Positions 17,462 through 26,748 of a DNA stretch of 64,000 nucleotides are shown here, one piece after another. Location of the stretch: the NCBI RefSeq assembly GCF_004114615.1, contig NZ_CP035300.1, positions 2,170,001-2,234,000 on the forward strand, given 5' to 3'. Both the position numbers and the translations under genes were made by a program. The notes under the pieces are model-generated. The model was not told the DNA's origin. It saw only the letters and a program-made list of their open reading frames with translations, and did not search any database. Numbering within the stretch: the stretch's first letter is position 1; the number at the start of each line of letters is the position of its first letter. This stretch comes from Dyella sp. M7H15-1 (GTDB lineage: Bacteria; Pseudomonadota; Gammaproteobacteria; Xanthomonadales; Rhodanobacteraceae).

Positions 17462-19537
17462 CTAGGGTAGTTCAGATGCCGCATCCGGCACGATCAGGCC
17501 TTGGTATGCCGCGGGAGGTGTCCGGCAAGGACTCTTTGTAGCATCCACCGTGCAGGTTGCCGTACTGGATGTCAGCGTATAGGTGAAACGGTTGTTATTC
17601 ACGTCAATACCTCTGAACGTGCACGTACTGCCGTTGGGTTGCGTGAAGCCGATCGAACCTGGCGTGCCTCCAATGTTGTTGCTGGGGGCGTTACTACCAT
17701 TGACTTTGTCATTCAATGCGCAAACCTTGTCGACGCTACTGAATGCTTGCCATCCATTTGCAAAGGCCAAGTTCTCCTGAGTACCACCGCCACCGCCACC
17801 GCCACCGGCACCCGGATTGGGGATGACCAAGATAAATGGATTATTGGCGTCCGGCTTAATGACACTACAAATATCGGGCCCGATCTTATTGTCGTCATTA
17901 TGACTAATGGCGCAGTTTTTGAAATCCAGCCCCGTGCTGGAAGGAACTACATCCACCGACAAGGAGGCATCGCCCAACGAGGCGACGACATGATTGAAGA
18001 CACCGTCTGTGTGTTTACCATCAATGCCGACAGGGCACGAGGCAGCACCATTGCCATCCAATTTACAGCCGCTCAATGCGCCAGGCTCACCCTGACTTCC
18101 GCTCGAAATGTTAGTCCAACCCGCACCGAAAATAACAACCTGCTGCTGGTCAGGATTAAACATTTCGTCATACGACAGCCCCTTCGAGCCACCAATGGTC
18201 ATGATCAATCGGGTGCCTGGTGAGCGGATATTGGCTCGATCATCGTCAATGGAGAAGCCGTAGCCGTAAAAGCCCATCACCTTATGCACAAACCAATCGA
18301 TGACATTAAGGTTGTACTTGGCGTTCGGGCCGGCTGGATCAGGATGCAGCAGCTCCGTGTTTTTCTCATCGGCAGGGGTCGGCACACCGCGCATGATGGA
18401 CTTGTAAGTGTCGCGGATGTCGTCCGGCAGATAATTGGGCAGTGTCGGATCACTAGAAAAGTTGTAACCCAGCAAATTTTCAATGACGACTTTAGCGCTG
18501 GCAAAATTGTCAACGCCGGAAATCACACCCCGCTGCTGCAGATTGCTCGCCGCGGCAGCGAACACTTTCTGCACGGACTTAGCAAAATCATTGCAGAACG
18601 TATCGCCTTGGCAACCGGTGGCGAATTGGCCTGGCACAACCACCTGCTCGACACCATCTGCCGCAGGTACGTTGAAATGACCGGCGCCATTGTTCACGTT
18701 CAACCACGCTAGCCAACGCTCAGTGAGTACGTCGGACACCCACGGCGTACCTACAATGGGTTGGCCGTCAATAGAGGTAACCAACATGGTACCGTTTTTG
18801 GGTGGATTGACGAGATATGATGATGAATCCGCCAAGACAAAGCTGTTATAAGCCGTTGGGATCTTAATCAGCGCACCCACGTCTTGTTGGTAGAAGTCCC
18901 AGCCCACCGTTTTGTCGTTGGAGAAATAATGACCCGTCAAAGTGCCATTCACGAGCTTCTGCAGCTTTGCTTGCATATCAGCAACTGAGCTGGTGGTACC
19001 CGAATATCCCATGACCGCCACATCATTGTCATCCGTAGCCTGCAGCGTGACAGGTAGACTTAAGTGATTCACGCCAGAATAGTCATAATCAATATATCCG
19101 GCGTCTTTTCCACCATCAATGGTGTATTCCATCAACTGATTTGGATGATCTTCGCGAAAAGCATCCGGCGTGGGCGTAATCAGTACAACATTCCCATGCG
19201 GGGTTTTCGAGCCATGCGCTTCAAGATCCGCCGCGCTTGGCTCCTGTGGCAGATTGGTAGGCGCCTGGCTAAATACAAGAATTTGTCCGGCATCGCCCAT
19301 ATCACCGGGAATGGTCACGGTAGCCTGGCTGTTGGCAGCAACACCGTTTGCGCCATGAACATAGATGCGCTTTTCTTGGCCGGAGCTCGCATTTCTCACC
19401 ACGGGATACATGGTTTGACTGGTATTATTGAAAATAGTCATGTCCACGTCAGGACGTGTATCAGCCGCATAGACGGCACCCACCGAACAGTAAGCGGCGC
19501 ACGCCAGCGCCAATGAAATTCTATTAAGCTTTTTCAC
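17462..19537 (-). CDS. Secreted protein, possible GH64/thaumatin-like fold (paralog A)
   Basis: A 691-residue protein with a Sec signal peptide (MKKLNRISLALACAAYCSVG, cleavage expected after AVYA). The mature part opens with a beta-rich stretch (DVDMTIFNNTSQTMYPVVRN). EYTIDGGKDAGYIDYDYSGV followed by LSLPVTLQA, and later FYGYGFSIDDDRANIRSPGT, faintly resemble GH64 beta-1,3-glucanase/thaumatin-like proteins. I could not identify catalytic residues with confidence, so the fold is a guess. A Gly-rich linker (GAGGGGGGGG) separates a C-terminal module with several Cys (CALND, CTFRG, CTVD, CRTPP). A longer paralog lies at 51854-54325 on the same strand, so the two bracket the type III island. A strong terminator follows the gene. 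Role unknown; a secreted enzyme or a binding protein for a host or fungal wall would fit. Confidence 0.75.
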   Translation of the reverse strand: MKKLNRISLALACAAYCSVGAVYAADTRPDVDMTIFNNTSQTMYPVVRNASSGQEKRIYVHGANGVAANSQATVTIPGDMGDAGQILVFSQAPTNLPQEPSAADLEAHGSKTPHGNVVLITPTPDAFREDHPNQLMEYTIDGGKDAGYIDYDYSGVNHLSLPVTLQATDDNDVAVMGYSGTTSSVADMQAKLQKLVNGTLTGHYFSNDKTVGWDFYQQDVGALIKIPTAYNSFVLADSSSYLVNPPKNGTMLVTSIDGQPIVGTPWVSDVLTERWLAWLNVNNGAGHFNVPAADGVEQVVVPGQFATGCQGDTFCNDFAKSVQKVFAAAASNLQQRGVISGVDNFASAKVVIENLLGYNFSSDPTLPNYLPDDIRDTYKSIMRGVPTPADEKNTELLHPDPAGPNAKYNLNVIDWFVHKVMGFYGYGFSIDDDRANIRSPGTRLIMTIGGSKGLSYDEMFNPDQQQVVIFGAGWTNISSGSQGEPGALSGCKLDGNGAASCPVGIDGKHTDGVFNHVVASLGDASLSVDVVPSSTGLDFKNCAISHNDDNKIGPDICSVIKPDANNPFILVIPNPGAGGGGGGGGTQENLAFANGWQAFSSVDKVCALNDKVNGSNAPSNNIGGTPGSIGFTQPNGSTCTFRGIDVNNNRFTYTLTSSTATCTVDATKSPCRTPPAAYQGLIVPDAASELP

Positions 19538-19613
19538 GCAATTAAGACTCCTAAAGGATGGTCTGAACCATTTACATTACAATTTACATTATCTCCCCAT
19601 TTAACGAATACCG

Positions 19614-20702
19614 CTAAGGAGGGGGCGCCCCTTTCCCGATTGCTTCATCATGACCGGCCTTACTAAGTGTCGCAAGTTTGGCCTCAGTTTCCGCCAACTT
19701 TTCCTGAAGATTCTTGTACTCGTCGCTCATCTTATCGATCTGTTCTTTCTGACTAGAGATCGTTTGATGTTGACGCTCAATCTTGCTTTCTTGCTCTTGG
19801 TTTTCTTTGCCGAGTTTGCTGTTCCGTTCTACTTCAGCACTGATCTTCGCATTCTTATTGTCAATATCCTTGCGCAAATATTTATTCTCATCGCGTAAGT
19901 CTTTATTCTTACCGCGCAAGTCTTTTTTATCACCGATTAATTTCGTGTTCTGATTGCTAAATTCCGTAATAGTCGCTTCCTGTTCCTTGATCAAAGCTTC
20001 GGATTTTTCCTCAGCTTCCTTGGATTCGGCAGTGGAAGCGAAGGTCGCCATTCCATTCACAGCAGCGCCTACCATCGCACATGCGGCACTTATTTTACTA
20101 GCCGTAGTGCCGACCTGCCTCATCATTTCAAACGCGGGAACAGTCGCTTCAACAGCACAAGCTACAATACGAAAGGCGCCCCCCCCATATGTTCCATACT
20201 TTTGCGCTGATTCGTCGTTGGTAAAGCACTGGGCCATGCCATAAATCATGTTACCGAGCGAATCCGAGCCGCATGGAAATGGAGTATCTTTACATAGATT
20301 GGCGATAGCGAGTCCGACATCCGCCATCGCAATGCCAGTCAACATGCCTGGAGTAATGACCTCGGCCACGGTTAGTGACTCCGTGGTCGTGCTACCAAGG
20401 GCGAAATAAGCGGCACCTACCATCGCAGCGTTTACGCCAAGCGTGCCGAGCCTTATTAAAAAATCGCGTTCTTGCCTCGTACAGCCGCAGCACTTTTCGT
20501 CACCCCTTCCCCCAGATATCTGGATCGCAACCTCACTTTCAGAAGAAGAAGAAGAAGAAGGAATCACTAAACCCGCAACGTCATGACGCTGATCGACCTG
20601 CAAGGACTGACCAGAGCCCGTAGACAAAGAAGTAGAACCGTAATGGGTAGATGGCCCTGAAGGATTAAGTGAGTTGCGCGGACTAGGATTTACCGAATGC
20701 AT
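19614..20702 (-). CDS. Putative type III translocated membrane/coiled-coil protein (SseF-position)
   Basis: A 362-residue protein of unknown function. The Ser/Pro/Gly-rich N-terminus (residues 1-75) has no Sec signal and looks like a type III secretion signal. Two long hydrophobic stretches follow (about 95-145, LGTLGVNAAMVGAAYFALGS, and about 190-235, AACAMVGAAVNGMATFAS). The last 120 residues form a coiled coil with repeated KDLRGKNKDLRDENKYLRKD. The gene starts 11 bases after a TPR chaperone of the SycD/SscB class, the same arrangement as sscB-sseF in Salmonella SPI-2, where the chaperone serves a hydrophobic effector. It is probably a membrane-inserting effector or translocator, by context. 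The DNA here is visibly richer in A+T than the backbone. SseF itself lacks such a long coiled coil, so homology is unproven. Confidence 0.6.
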   Translation of the reverse strand: MHSVNPSPRNSLNPSGPSTHYGSTSLSTGSGQSLQVDQRHDVAGLVIPSSSSSSESEVAIQISGGRGDEKCCGCTRQERDFLIRLGTLGVNAAMVGAAYFALGSTTTESLTVAEVITPGMLTGIAMADVGLAIANLCKDTPFPCGSDSLGNMIYGMAQCFTNDESAQKYGTYGGGAFRIVACAVEATVPAFEMMRQVGTTASKISAACAMVGAAVNGMATFASTAESKEAEEKSEALIKEQEATITEFSNQNTKLIGDKKDLRGKNKDLRDENKYLRKDIDNKNAKISAEVERNSKLGKENQEQESKIERQHQTISSQKEQIDKMSDEYKNLQEKLAETEAKLATLSKAGHDEAIGKGAPPP

Positions 20703-20713
20703 AATAATTACTT

Positions 20714-21238
20714 CTAACTATTTATTTCCAACAAAAGACTCTTTGCGCAGGCTAACAGAACGTCGTCCCGGCTATTCTCATTACGGTCGTGGCATAAGGT
20801 AATCACCATATCCAAAGCATCACGCGCACCATTGATCTCACCAAGCGCTTGCATGCACTGTGCCATTCGATAGATAACGCGCGGATTGCTTTGCTGCATA
20901 AACATGGCACGCGTATAGAAGTTCAGCGCATGCTTGTATTCACCTTGTTGATGAAATACGTAACCCAATGCAAACATATACGTTGGATCGTTGGGTTGAT
21001 GTATGACAAGAAAGGCAAAATCACGCGTGGCGGCTTGCCAGTCACCCGCATGCCACGCATCAAAAGCGCGGCGATAGACCGCTTCCAGATCCGAAGCGCT
21101 TAAGCCACGCAAAGAGGCCAGCGTTCCGCGGCCTTCTATAATTTCCCGGCACCAATGCAGTAAGACTTCGGCATCTTGCACCGGCATCGATTTTAAGATG
21201 GTCATGCCTGATGCTTCGTTCACTTGCGTACCATTCAC
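20714..21238 (-). CDS. SycD/SscB-like TPR chaperone of the type III system
   Basis: Up to 174 residues; a Met twelve codons in (MTILKSMPVQDAEVLL) is an alternative start, and the upstream start sits in a 15-base direct repeat (GGTACGCAAGTGAAT twice). The body is three tetratricopeptide-like hairpins: LEAVYRRAFDAWHAGDWQAA, PTYMFALGYVFHQQGEYKHA with NFYTRAMFM, and PRVIYRMAQCMQALGEINGA. This is the class II chaperone pattern of SycD, SicA and SscA/SscB, which bind hydrophobic translocators or effectors in the cytoplasm. It resembles the second chaperone at 42126-42584. Its partner is most likely the membrane/coiled-coil protein that starts 11 bases later. The class is well supported; the name sscB rests on synteny. 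Confidence 0.8.
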   Translation of the reverse strand: MNGTQVNEASGMTILKSMPVQDAEVLLHWCREIIEGRGTLASLRGLSASDLEAVYRRAFDAWHAGDWQAATRDFAFLVIHQPNDPTYMFALGYVFHQQGEYKHALNFYTRAMFMQQSNPRVIYRMAQCMQALGEINGARDALDMVITLCHDRNENSRDDVLLACAKSLLLEINS

Positions 21239-21402
21239 TTGCGTACCAACCTTTTAAGCTTGCCATTTACATTTTTTACGCAGCCCACCAAGGCTTACCT
21301 TGTCAATGTTGAGCATCCGTGGCAACCGGCGCCATCCGGCAAACACCTGAGCTGAAGCCTCGGGATAATCAGGTCACACTTCATTCAGCACAAGCGAAGG
21401 AT

Positions 21403-23889
21403 TTACTCAAGCATCTTGAGTGCGGTTAATTCCTCACGTAATGCCTCATATGCTTGGACCGCCTCGGTATGGCCCTCTTCCAAGGCTATGGAAAACCCCG
21501 ATATGCCGTCCGCATCTTTTGCTTCAAGCAGCGTGACGAGGGACTGGACTCGAGCTTCCTCGGGTAATTGCTTAAGCAGCTCTCCGTAGGCGCGGATCGC
21601 CTTCGCATGGCCCTCTTGCAAGGCCATGAAAAGCCCTGGTGTACCGTCCAGATCTTTTGCCTCAAGCAGCGTGACAAGGAATTGGTCTCGGGCTTCCTTG
21701 GTTAATTGCTTGAGGAGTTCCCCGTAGGCGCCGATCGCCTCGGCATGGCCCTTTTGCAAGGCCATGAAAAGCCCCGGTATGCCCTGCGCATTTTTTGCTT
21801 CTAGCAGCGTGGCCAGGAATTCGGTCTGGACTTCCTCGGGTAATTGCTTGAGGAGTTCCCCGTAGGCGCGGATCGCCTCGGCATGACCGCTTAGCAAGGC
21901 CCTAAGAAGTCCCGGTGTGCCTTTCGAAGCTTTTGCTTCAAGCAGCGTGCCGAGGAACTTGGTTTGGTCTTCCTTGGGTAATTGCTTGAGGAGTTCCCCG
22001 TAGGCGCGGATCGCCTTGGCATGGCCATTTTGCAAGGCCATAAAAAGCCCCGGTGTGCCGTTCACAGCTTTTGCTTCAAGCAGCGTGATGAGGGACTGGG
22101 TTCGAGCTTCCTCGGGTAGTTGCTTGAGGAGTTCCCCGTAGGGGCGGATCGCCTCGGCATGACCGTTTTGCAAGGCCATAAGAAGCCCCGGTGTGCCGTT
22201 CGCATCTTTTGCTTCAAGCAGCGTGATGAGGGACTGGACTCGGGCTTCCTCGGGTAGTTGCTTCAGGAGTTCCCCATAGGCGCAAATTGCCTCGGCCCGA
22301 CCCTCTTGCAAGGCCATAAAAAGCCCCGGTGTGCCGTTCACAGCTTTTGCTTCAAGAAGCTTGACGAGGGCCTGGGTTCGAGCTTCCTTGGGTAGTTGCT
22401 TGAGTAGTTCCCCGTAAGCACGGATCACCTCGACATGACCCTCTTGCAAGGCCATATAAAACCCCGGCGTACCATTCATATCTTTTGCAGCGAGTAGCCT
22501 TACTTGTGTTTCCACATCTAACTTAGCGAAGTCCTCAGACAGGCCGGCCAGATCCACCGAGAAGTTGCCACTCAGCAGGTGCCACATCACCGCTGGCGAA
22601 AGTCCTTCACAGCGACTGGTCAATGCCCTGCCTTGGCTTGTTTGCAACGGCGGTTGCTGAGCAGCCTGAGGGCTGCACACGTGCACTAACGCACAATCCT
22701 CATCGTTCCTAAAATAGGATGAGTAGTACGAATCATGTTGACCATCCCCATCGATATATTGCCGTAAGGTCTGGCCGTTTAACTTACTTAAGTCATCCAC
22801 CTCGCAGCGTACGGTGGCGTCCGTCATGTTGGGATCATAAAACGTGACGACATAGATTTTTTTGTTGTCGTCCTGCGGATGCGGTTTCACACGCAGCCGA
22901 ATGGCCATCGAATGGTTGCTCGACTCGACTAGCAGGCCACGCACACCCGCGCCACTCGGAGAATCACTTTCGATCTTTTTGAATTGCTCCATCAGCAAGC
23001 TATCCAAATGATCGGTCTTGATCAGGTGCGCTTCCTGGGCATCGCGCCGCATCGTTTCATAATCGGCGTCGGTCCCATTTTCGGGCACATGCTGAGCGAT
23101 TTGTTCGACCGATTCGAAAGGGTTTAAGTCGACTTTGCCAGCTTCATCATGCAAGCAGTCGTAGAGATATTGGACCGCTAAGTGGCAGCATTCGATGTCT
23201 ATCTCCGGCGCGCCGGCTGGTGTGGGAAAGGTGGCAACGCCGTTTAGGTTCGCTGGCGGGTACGCGTTCTTTTTAGACAGATACGGCACGCTTTTACCAA
23301 ACGGCAGGTCCGGTCGTTGCACCTCATCGTTATAGACAGGAAACGCCGCATGGTGTCCGGGAGAGGGGCTAATCGTGCGGATCATCGTCATGCCTTCGCC
23401 TGGCTTGACCACCCGAACCGAACCGCCGTCCACCGTCAGCATCCCGTTCTTTAGCGTTAAGTCCGTATCGCCGGTGACGGCCACCACGGCGCCATCGGGC
23501 AAGTGCACGACAGCGCCTTCCGCCGCGTGAAGTTGCGTATCGTCTTCTTTGAACATCGCAGTAGCGCGCGCACCCACCGTGACGTGTGAATGCCGATACA
23601 CCATGATGGTGGACTCACCCTGCGCATTAACCGTCGCATCGCGATGCGCGTGTACGGTGGACCTACCAAAGGCATTCACCGTTGCGCCTGGATTAGTCCA
23701 TACGGTCGCATCGTCTTGTACCGTGACCACGGAACCCCGTTGGGCCGTCACCCGCGCGTGATCCTTGACCAGGGCTAGACCCTTGACGGCCTTCTGATTG
23801 CAGCCTTGTACCGTTTCTTGCGGTACAGCGTGTTCCTGCGAGCTCAATGAATCGCTGGGCGGGGAAAGATTAAAGGGATTTATGTTCAT
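21403..23889 (-). CDS. Effector paralog E1: octapeptide solenoid, ShET2/EspL-like protease, 46-aa repeats
   Basis: An 828-residue member of a six-gene tandem family. Residues 1-35 are a variable, polar, Sec-less N-terminus. Residues about 40-165 are a beta-solenoid of roughly eight-residue units (ATVNAFGRS, TVHAHRDA, TVNAQGES). Residues about 200-420 resemble the ShET2/EspL/OspD3 family of type III cysteine proteases, with candidate triad Cys234 (DIECCHLAVQYLYD), His326 (SNHSMAIRL) and Asp352 (FYDPNMT). EspL's reported Cys47-His131-Asp153 has nearly the same spacing. From 467 come seven full 46-residue ankyrin-like repeats (NGTPGLFMALQEGH-type helix pair plus an extra helix) and a divergent cap ending TALKMLE. 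Translocation and proteolysis are inferred. The gene is last of the array and next to the sscB-like gene. Confidence 0.8.
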   Translation of the reverse strand: MNINPFNLSPPSDSLSSQEHAVPQETVQGCNQKAVKGLALVKDHARVTAQRGSVVTVQDDATVWTNPGATVNAFGRSTVHAHRDATVNAQGESTIMVYRHSHVTVGARATAMFKEDDTQLHAAEGAVVHLPDGAVVAVTGDTDLTLKNGMLTVDGGSVRVVKPGEGMTMIRTISPSPGHHAAFPVYNDEVQRPDLPFGKSVPYLSKKNAYPPANLNGVATFPTPAGAPEIDIECCHLAVQYLYDCLHDEAGKVDLNPFESVEQIAQHVPENGTDADYETMRRDAQEAHLIKTDHLDSLLMEQFKKIESDSPSGAGVRGLLVESSNHSMAIRLRVKPHPQDDNKKIYVVTFYDPNMTDATVRCEVDDLSKLNGQTLRQYIDGDGQHDSYYSSYFRNDEDCALVHVCSPQAAQQPPLQTSQGRALTSRCEGLSPAVMWHLLSGNFSVDLAGLSEDFAKLDVETQVRLLAAKDMNGTPGFYMALQEGHVEVIRAYGELLKQLPKEARTQALVKLLEAKAVNGTPGLFMALQEGRAEAICAYGELLKQLPEEARVQSLITLLEAKDANGTPGLLMALQNGHAEAIRPYGELLKQLPEEARTQSLITLLEAKAVNGTPGLFMALQNGHAKAIRAYGELLKQLPKEDQTKFLGTLLEAKASKGTPGLLRALLSGHAEAIRAYGELLKQLPEEVQTEFLATLLEAKNAQGIPGLFMALQKGHAEAIGAYGELLKQLTKEARDQFLVTLLEAKDLDGTPGLFMALQEGHAKAIRAYGELLKQLPEEARVQSLVTLLEAKDADGISGFSIALEEGHTEAVQAYEALREELTALKMLE

Positions 23890-23900
23890 GTCATGGTTAG

Positions 23901-23947
23901 TTTAGTTCTTGGATTAAATATCTTCCTGATTCCCCATATCACGCATC
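23901..23947 (-). promoter_or_regulatory. Conserved box upstream of effector E1
   Basis: On the minus strand GATGCGTGATATGGGGAATC runs into AGGAAGATATTTAATCCAAG, 11-60 bases before the ATG. The same about 40 bases stand before E2, E3 and E4. An AT-rich core (ATATTTAAT) could be a -10 region or an activator site. Promoter activity is inferred from position and conservation only. Confidence 0.4.
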
Positions 23948-24062
23948 CAAGGTTGCGAGGTGGCAGTGCAGAAATGGCGTATTCGCTGCGGCCACAATGC
24001 GCCATGGCATCAACCCAACCAGATCAAAGCGACGGCTGAAGCAGTAGCAGAACTCAAGCAGA
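23948..24062. repeat. Intergenic direct repeat, copy A
   Basis: About 100 bases containing GGCAGTGCAGAAATGGCGTA and GATCAAAGCGACGGCTGAAG. Nearly identical copies lie at 27022-27127 and 32853-32968. Each lies between the stop of one effector gene and the upstream box of the next, so they mark the unit that was tandemly duplicated. Confidence 0.8.
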
Positions 24063-26687
24063 TAGCGTTGCAGGCATCAACTCCTTGAGTAATGCCTCAT
24101 ATGCTTGGATCGCCTCGGTATGGCCCTCTTGCAAGGCTATGGAAAGCCCCGATGCGCCGTCCGCATCTTTTGCTTCAAGCAGCGCGACGAGGGACTGGAC
24201 TCGAGCTTCCTCGGGTAACTGCTTGAGCAGCTCCCCGTAAGCGCGGATCGCCTCCGCATGGCCCTCTTGCAAGGCCATGAAAAGCCCCGGTGTACCATCC
24301 GCATCTTTTGCTGCAAGCAGCGTGACGAGGAACGGGGCTCGGCCTTCCTCGGGTAATTGCTTGAGCAGCTCCCCGTAGGCGCGGATCGCCTCCACATGGC
24401 CCTCTTGCAAGGCCATGAAAAGCCCCGGTGTACCATCCGCATCTTTTGCTTCAAGCAGCGTGGCGAGAACCCGGGCTCGGGCTTCCTCGGGTAGTTGCTT
24501 GAAGAGTTCCCCGTAGGCGCGGATCGCCTTGGCATGGCCCTTTTTCAAGGCCATGAAAAGCCCCGGTGTTCCCTTCGCACTTTTTGCTTCGAGCAGCGTG
24601 GCCAGGAATTCGGCCTGGACTTCCTCGGCTAGTTGCGTGAATAGTTTCCCGTAGGCGCGGATCGCCTTGGCATGACCCTGTTGCAAGGCCATACAAAGCC
24701 CCGGTGTTCCCTTCGCATTTTTTGCTTCGAGCAGCGTGGCCAAGAATTCGGTCTGGACTTCCTCGGGTAGTTGCTTGAGGAGTTCCTCGTAGACGCCGAT
24801 CGCCTCCGCATGGCCATTTTGCAAGGCCATATAAAGCCCCGGTATACCGTCCGCATCTTTTGCTTCAAGCAGCGTGGCGAGGAACTGGGTTCGGCCTTCC
24901 TTGGGTAGTTGCTTGAGGAGTTCCCCGTAGGCGCGGATTGCCTCGGCCCGACCCTTTTGCAAAGCCTTGAAAAGCCCCGGTATACCGTCCGCATCTTTTG
25001 CTTCAAGCAGCGTGACGAGGAACTGGGCTCGGCCTTCCTCGGATAATTGCTTGAGCAGCTCCCCGTAGGCGCGGATTGCCTCCGTATGACCCTCTTGCAA
25101 GGCCATGAAAAGCCCCGGTGTACCATCCACAGCTTTTGCTTCAAGCAGCGTGGCGAGGACCCGGGCTCGGGCTTCCTCGGGTAGTTGCTTCAGGAGTTCT
25201 CCGTAGGCACGGATCGCCTCGGCATGGCCATCTTGCAAGGCCATGAAAAGCCCCGATGTGCCGTCCGCATCTTTTGCAGCGAGTAGCCTTACTTGCGTTT
25301 CCATATCTAACTTGGCGAAGTCCTCGGACAGGCCGGCCAGATCCACCGAGAAGTTGCCAGCCAGCAGGTGCGACATCATCGCTGGCGAAAGTTCTTCACA
25401 GCGACTGGTCAACGCCCTCCCTTGGCTTGTTTGCAACGGCGGTTGCTCAGTGGCCTGATGGCTGCACACACGCACTATCGCACAGTCCTCACCGCCACTA
25501 AAATAATCCTGATAGCGCGGATTATGCTGGCCATCCCCGTCGATATATTGTCGTAAGGTCTGGCCGTTCAACTTGCTTAAGTCATCGACCTCGCAGCGTA
25601 CGGTGGTGTCCGTCATGTTGGGATCATAAAACTTGACGACATAGATTTTTTTGTTGGGGTCATCCCGATCCTGTTTCACCCGCAGTCGAATGGCCATCGA
25701 ATGGTTGGTCGACTCGAGCAGCAAACCTCGAACACCGGCGCCTGCCGACGACGTGTTTTCGGTTTCGATCTTTTCGAATTGCTCCATCAGCAACTTACCC
25801 AAATGATCAGTTTTGATCAGGTGCGCTTCCTGGGCATTGCGCCGCATATTTTCATAATCGGCTTCGGTCCCGTTTTCGGGCACATGCTGAGCGATTTGTT
25901 CGACCGATTCGAAATGGTTTAAGTCGACTTTGCCGGCGTCATCATGCAAGCAGTCGTAGAGATATTGGGCCGCCAAGTGGCGGCATACGATGACTTCCAG
26001 CGGTGAGTCGGCTGGTGTGGGAAAGGCGACGTCGCCGTTTAGGTTCTTTGGCGGGTACGCGTTCTTTTTAGACAGATACGGCACGCTTTTATCAAACGGC
26101 AGGTCCGCTCGTTTCACAAAAAAGTTATAGACAGGGAACGCCGCATGGTGTCCAGGAGGGGGACTAACCGTGCGGATCATCGTCGTGCCTTCGCCTGGCT
26201 TGACCACCCGAACCGAACCGCCGTTTACCGTCAGCGTCCCGTTCTTTAGCGTTAAGTCCGTATCGCCGGTGACCGCCACCACGGTGCCATCCGGCAAGTG
26301 CACGACAGCGCCTTCCTCCGCGTGAAGTTGCGTACCGTCTTTTTCGAGCACCGCGGTGGCATGCGCACCCACTGTCACGTGCGAATCCGTACGCACTATG
26401 ACAGTGGACTCGCCCTGCGCATTAACCGTCGAATAACAATGCGCGTGTACGACGGCCTTATCGAAGGCATTTACCGTTGTGTCTGCATGGGCCCACACGG
26501 TCGCATTGCCTTTCGCCGTGACTGCGGCACCCCGAAAGGCCATAACCTCGGCGTGGTCCGTGACGAGGGCTGGACCCCTGACGACCTTCCGATCGTGACC
26601 CTCTACCGTCTCCTGAGGCACGGTGTCTTCCCGCGCGATTAACGCATCGGTTTGCGGGGGAAACTTAAAACGATTGATGCCTTCCAT
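24054..26687 (-). CDS. Effector paralog E2: octapeptide solenoid, ShET2/EspL-like protease, 46-aa repeats
   Basis: An 877-residue paralog. N-terminus MEGINRFKFPPQTDALIARE differs from E1 and E5. The octapeptide solenoid spans about 40-165 (TVNAFDKA, VVHAHCYS, TVNAQGES, TVIVRTDS, HVTVGAHA). Candidate triad: Cys235 (VIVCRHLAAQYLYD), His329 (STNHSMAIRL), Asp355 (FYDPNMT). Eight full 46-residue repeats follow, some degenerate (GTPGLCMALQQGHAKAIRAY, with KLFTQLAEEVQ), then the cap GLSIALQEGHTEAIQAYEAL ending KELMPATLSA. The first 190 residues are nearly identical to E3, which points to recent duplication or gene conversion. The spacer on its start side carries a 257-bp MITE. Function as a translocated protease is inferred from the domain and from the secretion genes nearby. 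Confidence 0.8.
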   Translation of the reverse strand: MEGINRFKFPPQTDALIAREDTVPQETVEGHDRKVVRGPALVTDHAEVMAFRGAAVTAKGNATVWAHADTTVNAFDKAVVHAHCYSTVNAQGESTVIVRTDSHVTVGAHATAVLEKDGTQLHAEEGAVVHLPDGTVVAVTGDTDLTLKNGTLTVNGGSVRVVKPGEGTTMIRTVSPPPGHHAAFPVYNFFVKRADLPFDKSVPYLSKKNAYPPKNLNGDVAFPTPADSPLEVIVCRHLAAQYLYDCLHDDAGKVDLNHFESVEQIAQHVPENGTEADYENMRRNAQEAHLIKTDHLGKLLMEQFEKIETENTSSAGAGVRGLLLESTNHSMAIRLRVKQDRDDPNKKIYVVKFYDPNMTDTTVRCEVDDLSKLNGQTLRQYIDGDGQHNPRYQDYFSGGEDCAIVRVCSHQATEQPPLQTSQGRALTSRCEELSPAMMSHLLAGNFSVDLAGLSEDFAKLDMETQVRLLAAKDADGTSGLFMALQDGHAEAIRAYGELLKQLPEEARARVLATLLEAKAVDGTPGLFMALQEGHTEAIRAYGELLKQLSEEGRAQFLVTLLEAKDADGIPGLFKALQKGRAEAIRAYGELLKQLPKEGRTQFLATLLEAKDADGIPGLYMALQNGHAEAIGVYEELLKQLPEEVQTEFLATLLEAKNAKGTPGLCMALQQGHAKAIRAYGKLFTQLAEEVQAEFLATLLEAKSAKGTPGLFMALKKGHAKAIRAYGELFKQLPEEARARVLATLLEAKDADGTPGLFMALQEGHVEAIRAYGELLKQLPEEGRAPFLVTLLAAKDADGTPGLFMALQEGHAEAIRAYGELLKQLPEEARVQSLVALLEAKDADGASGLSIALQEGHTEAIQAYEALLKELMPATLSA

Positions 26688-26703
26688 ATGTTCATCTCAC
26701 AGC

Positions 26704-26748
26704 TAGTTCTTGGATTAAATATCTTCCTGATTCCCCATATCACGCATC
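26704..26748 (-). promoter_or_regulatory. Conserved box upstream of effector E2
   Basis: Same conserved sequence as before E1 (minus strand AGGAAGATATTTAATCCAAG core). A MITE insertion at 26755 begins just upstream of it, so any control sites farther upstream have been displaced by 257 bp. Confidence 0.4.
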
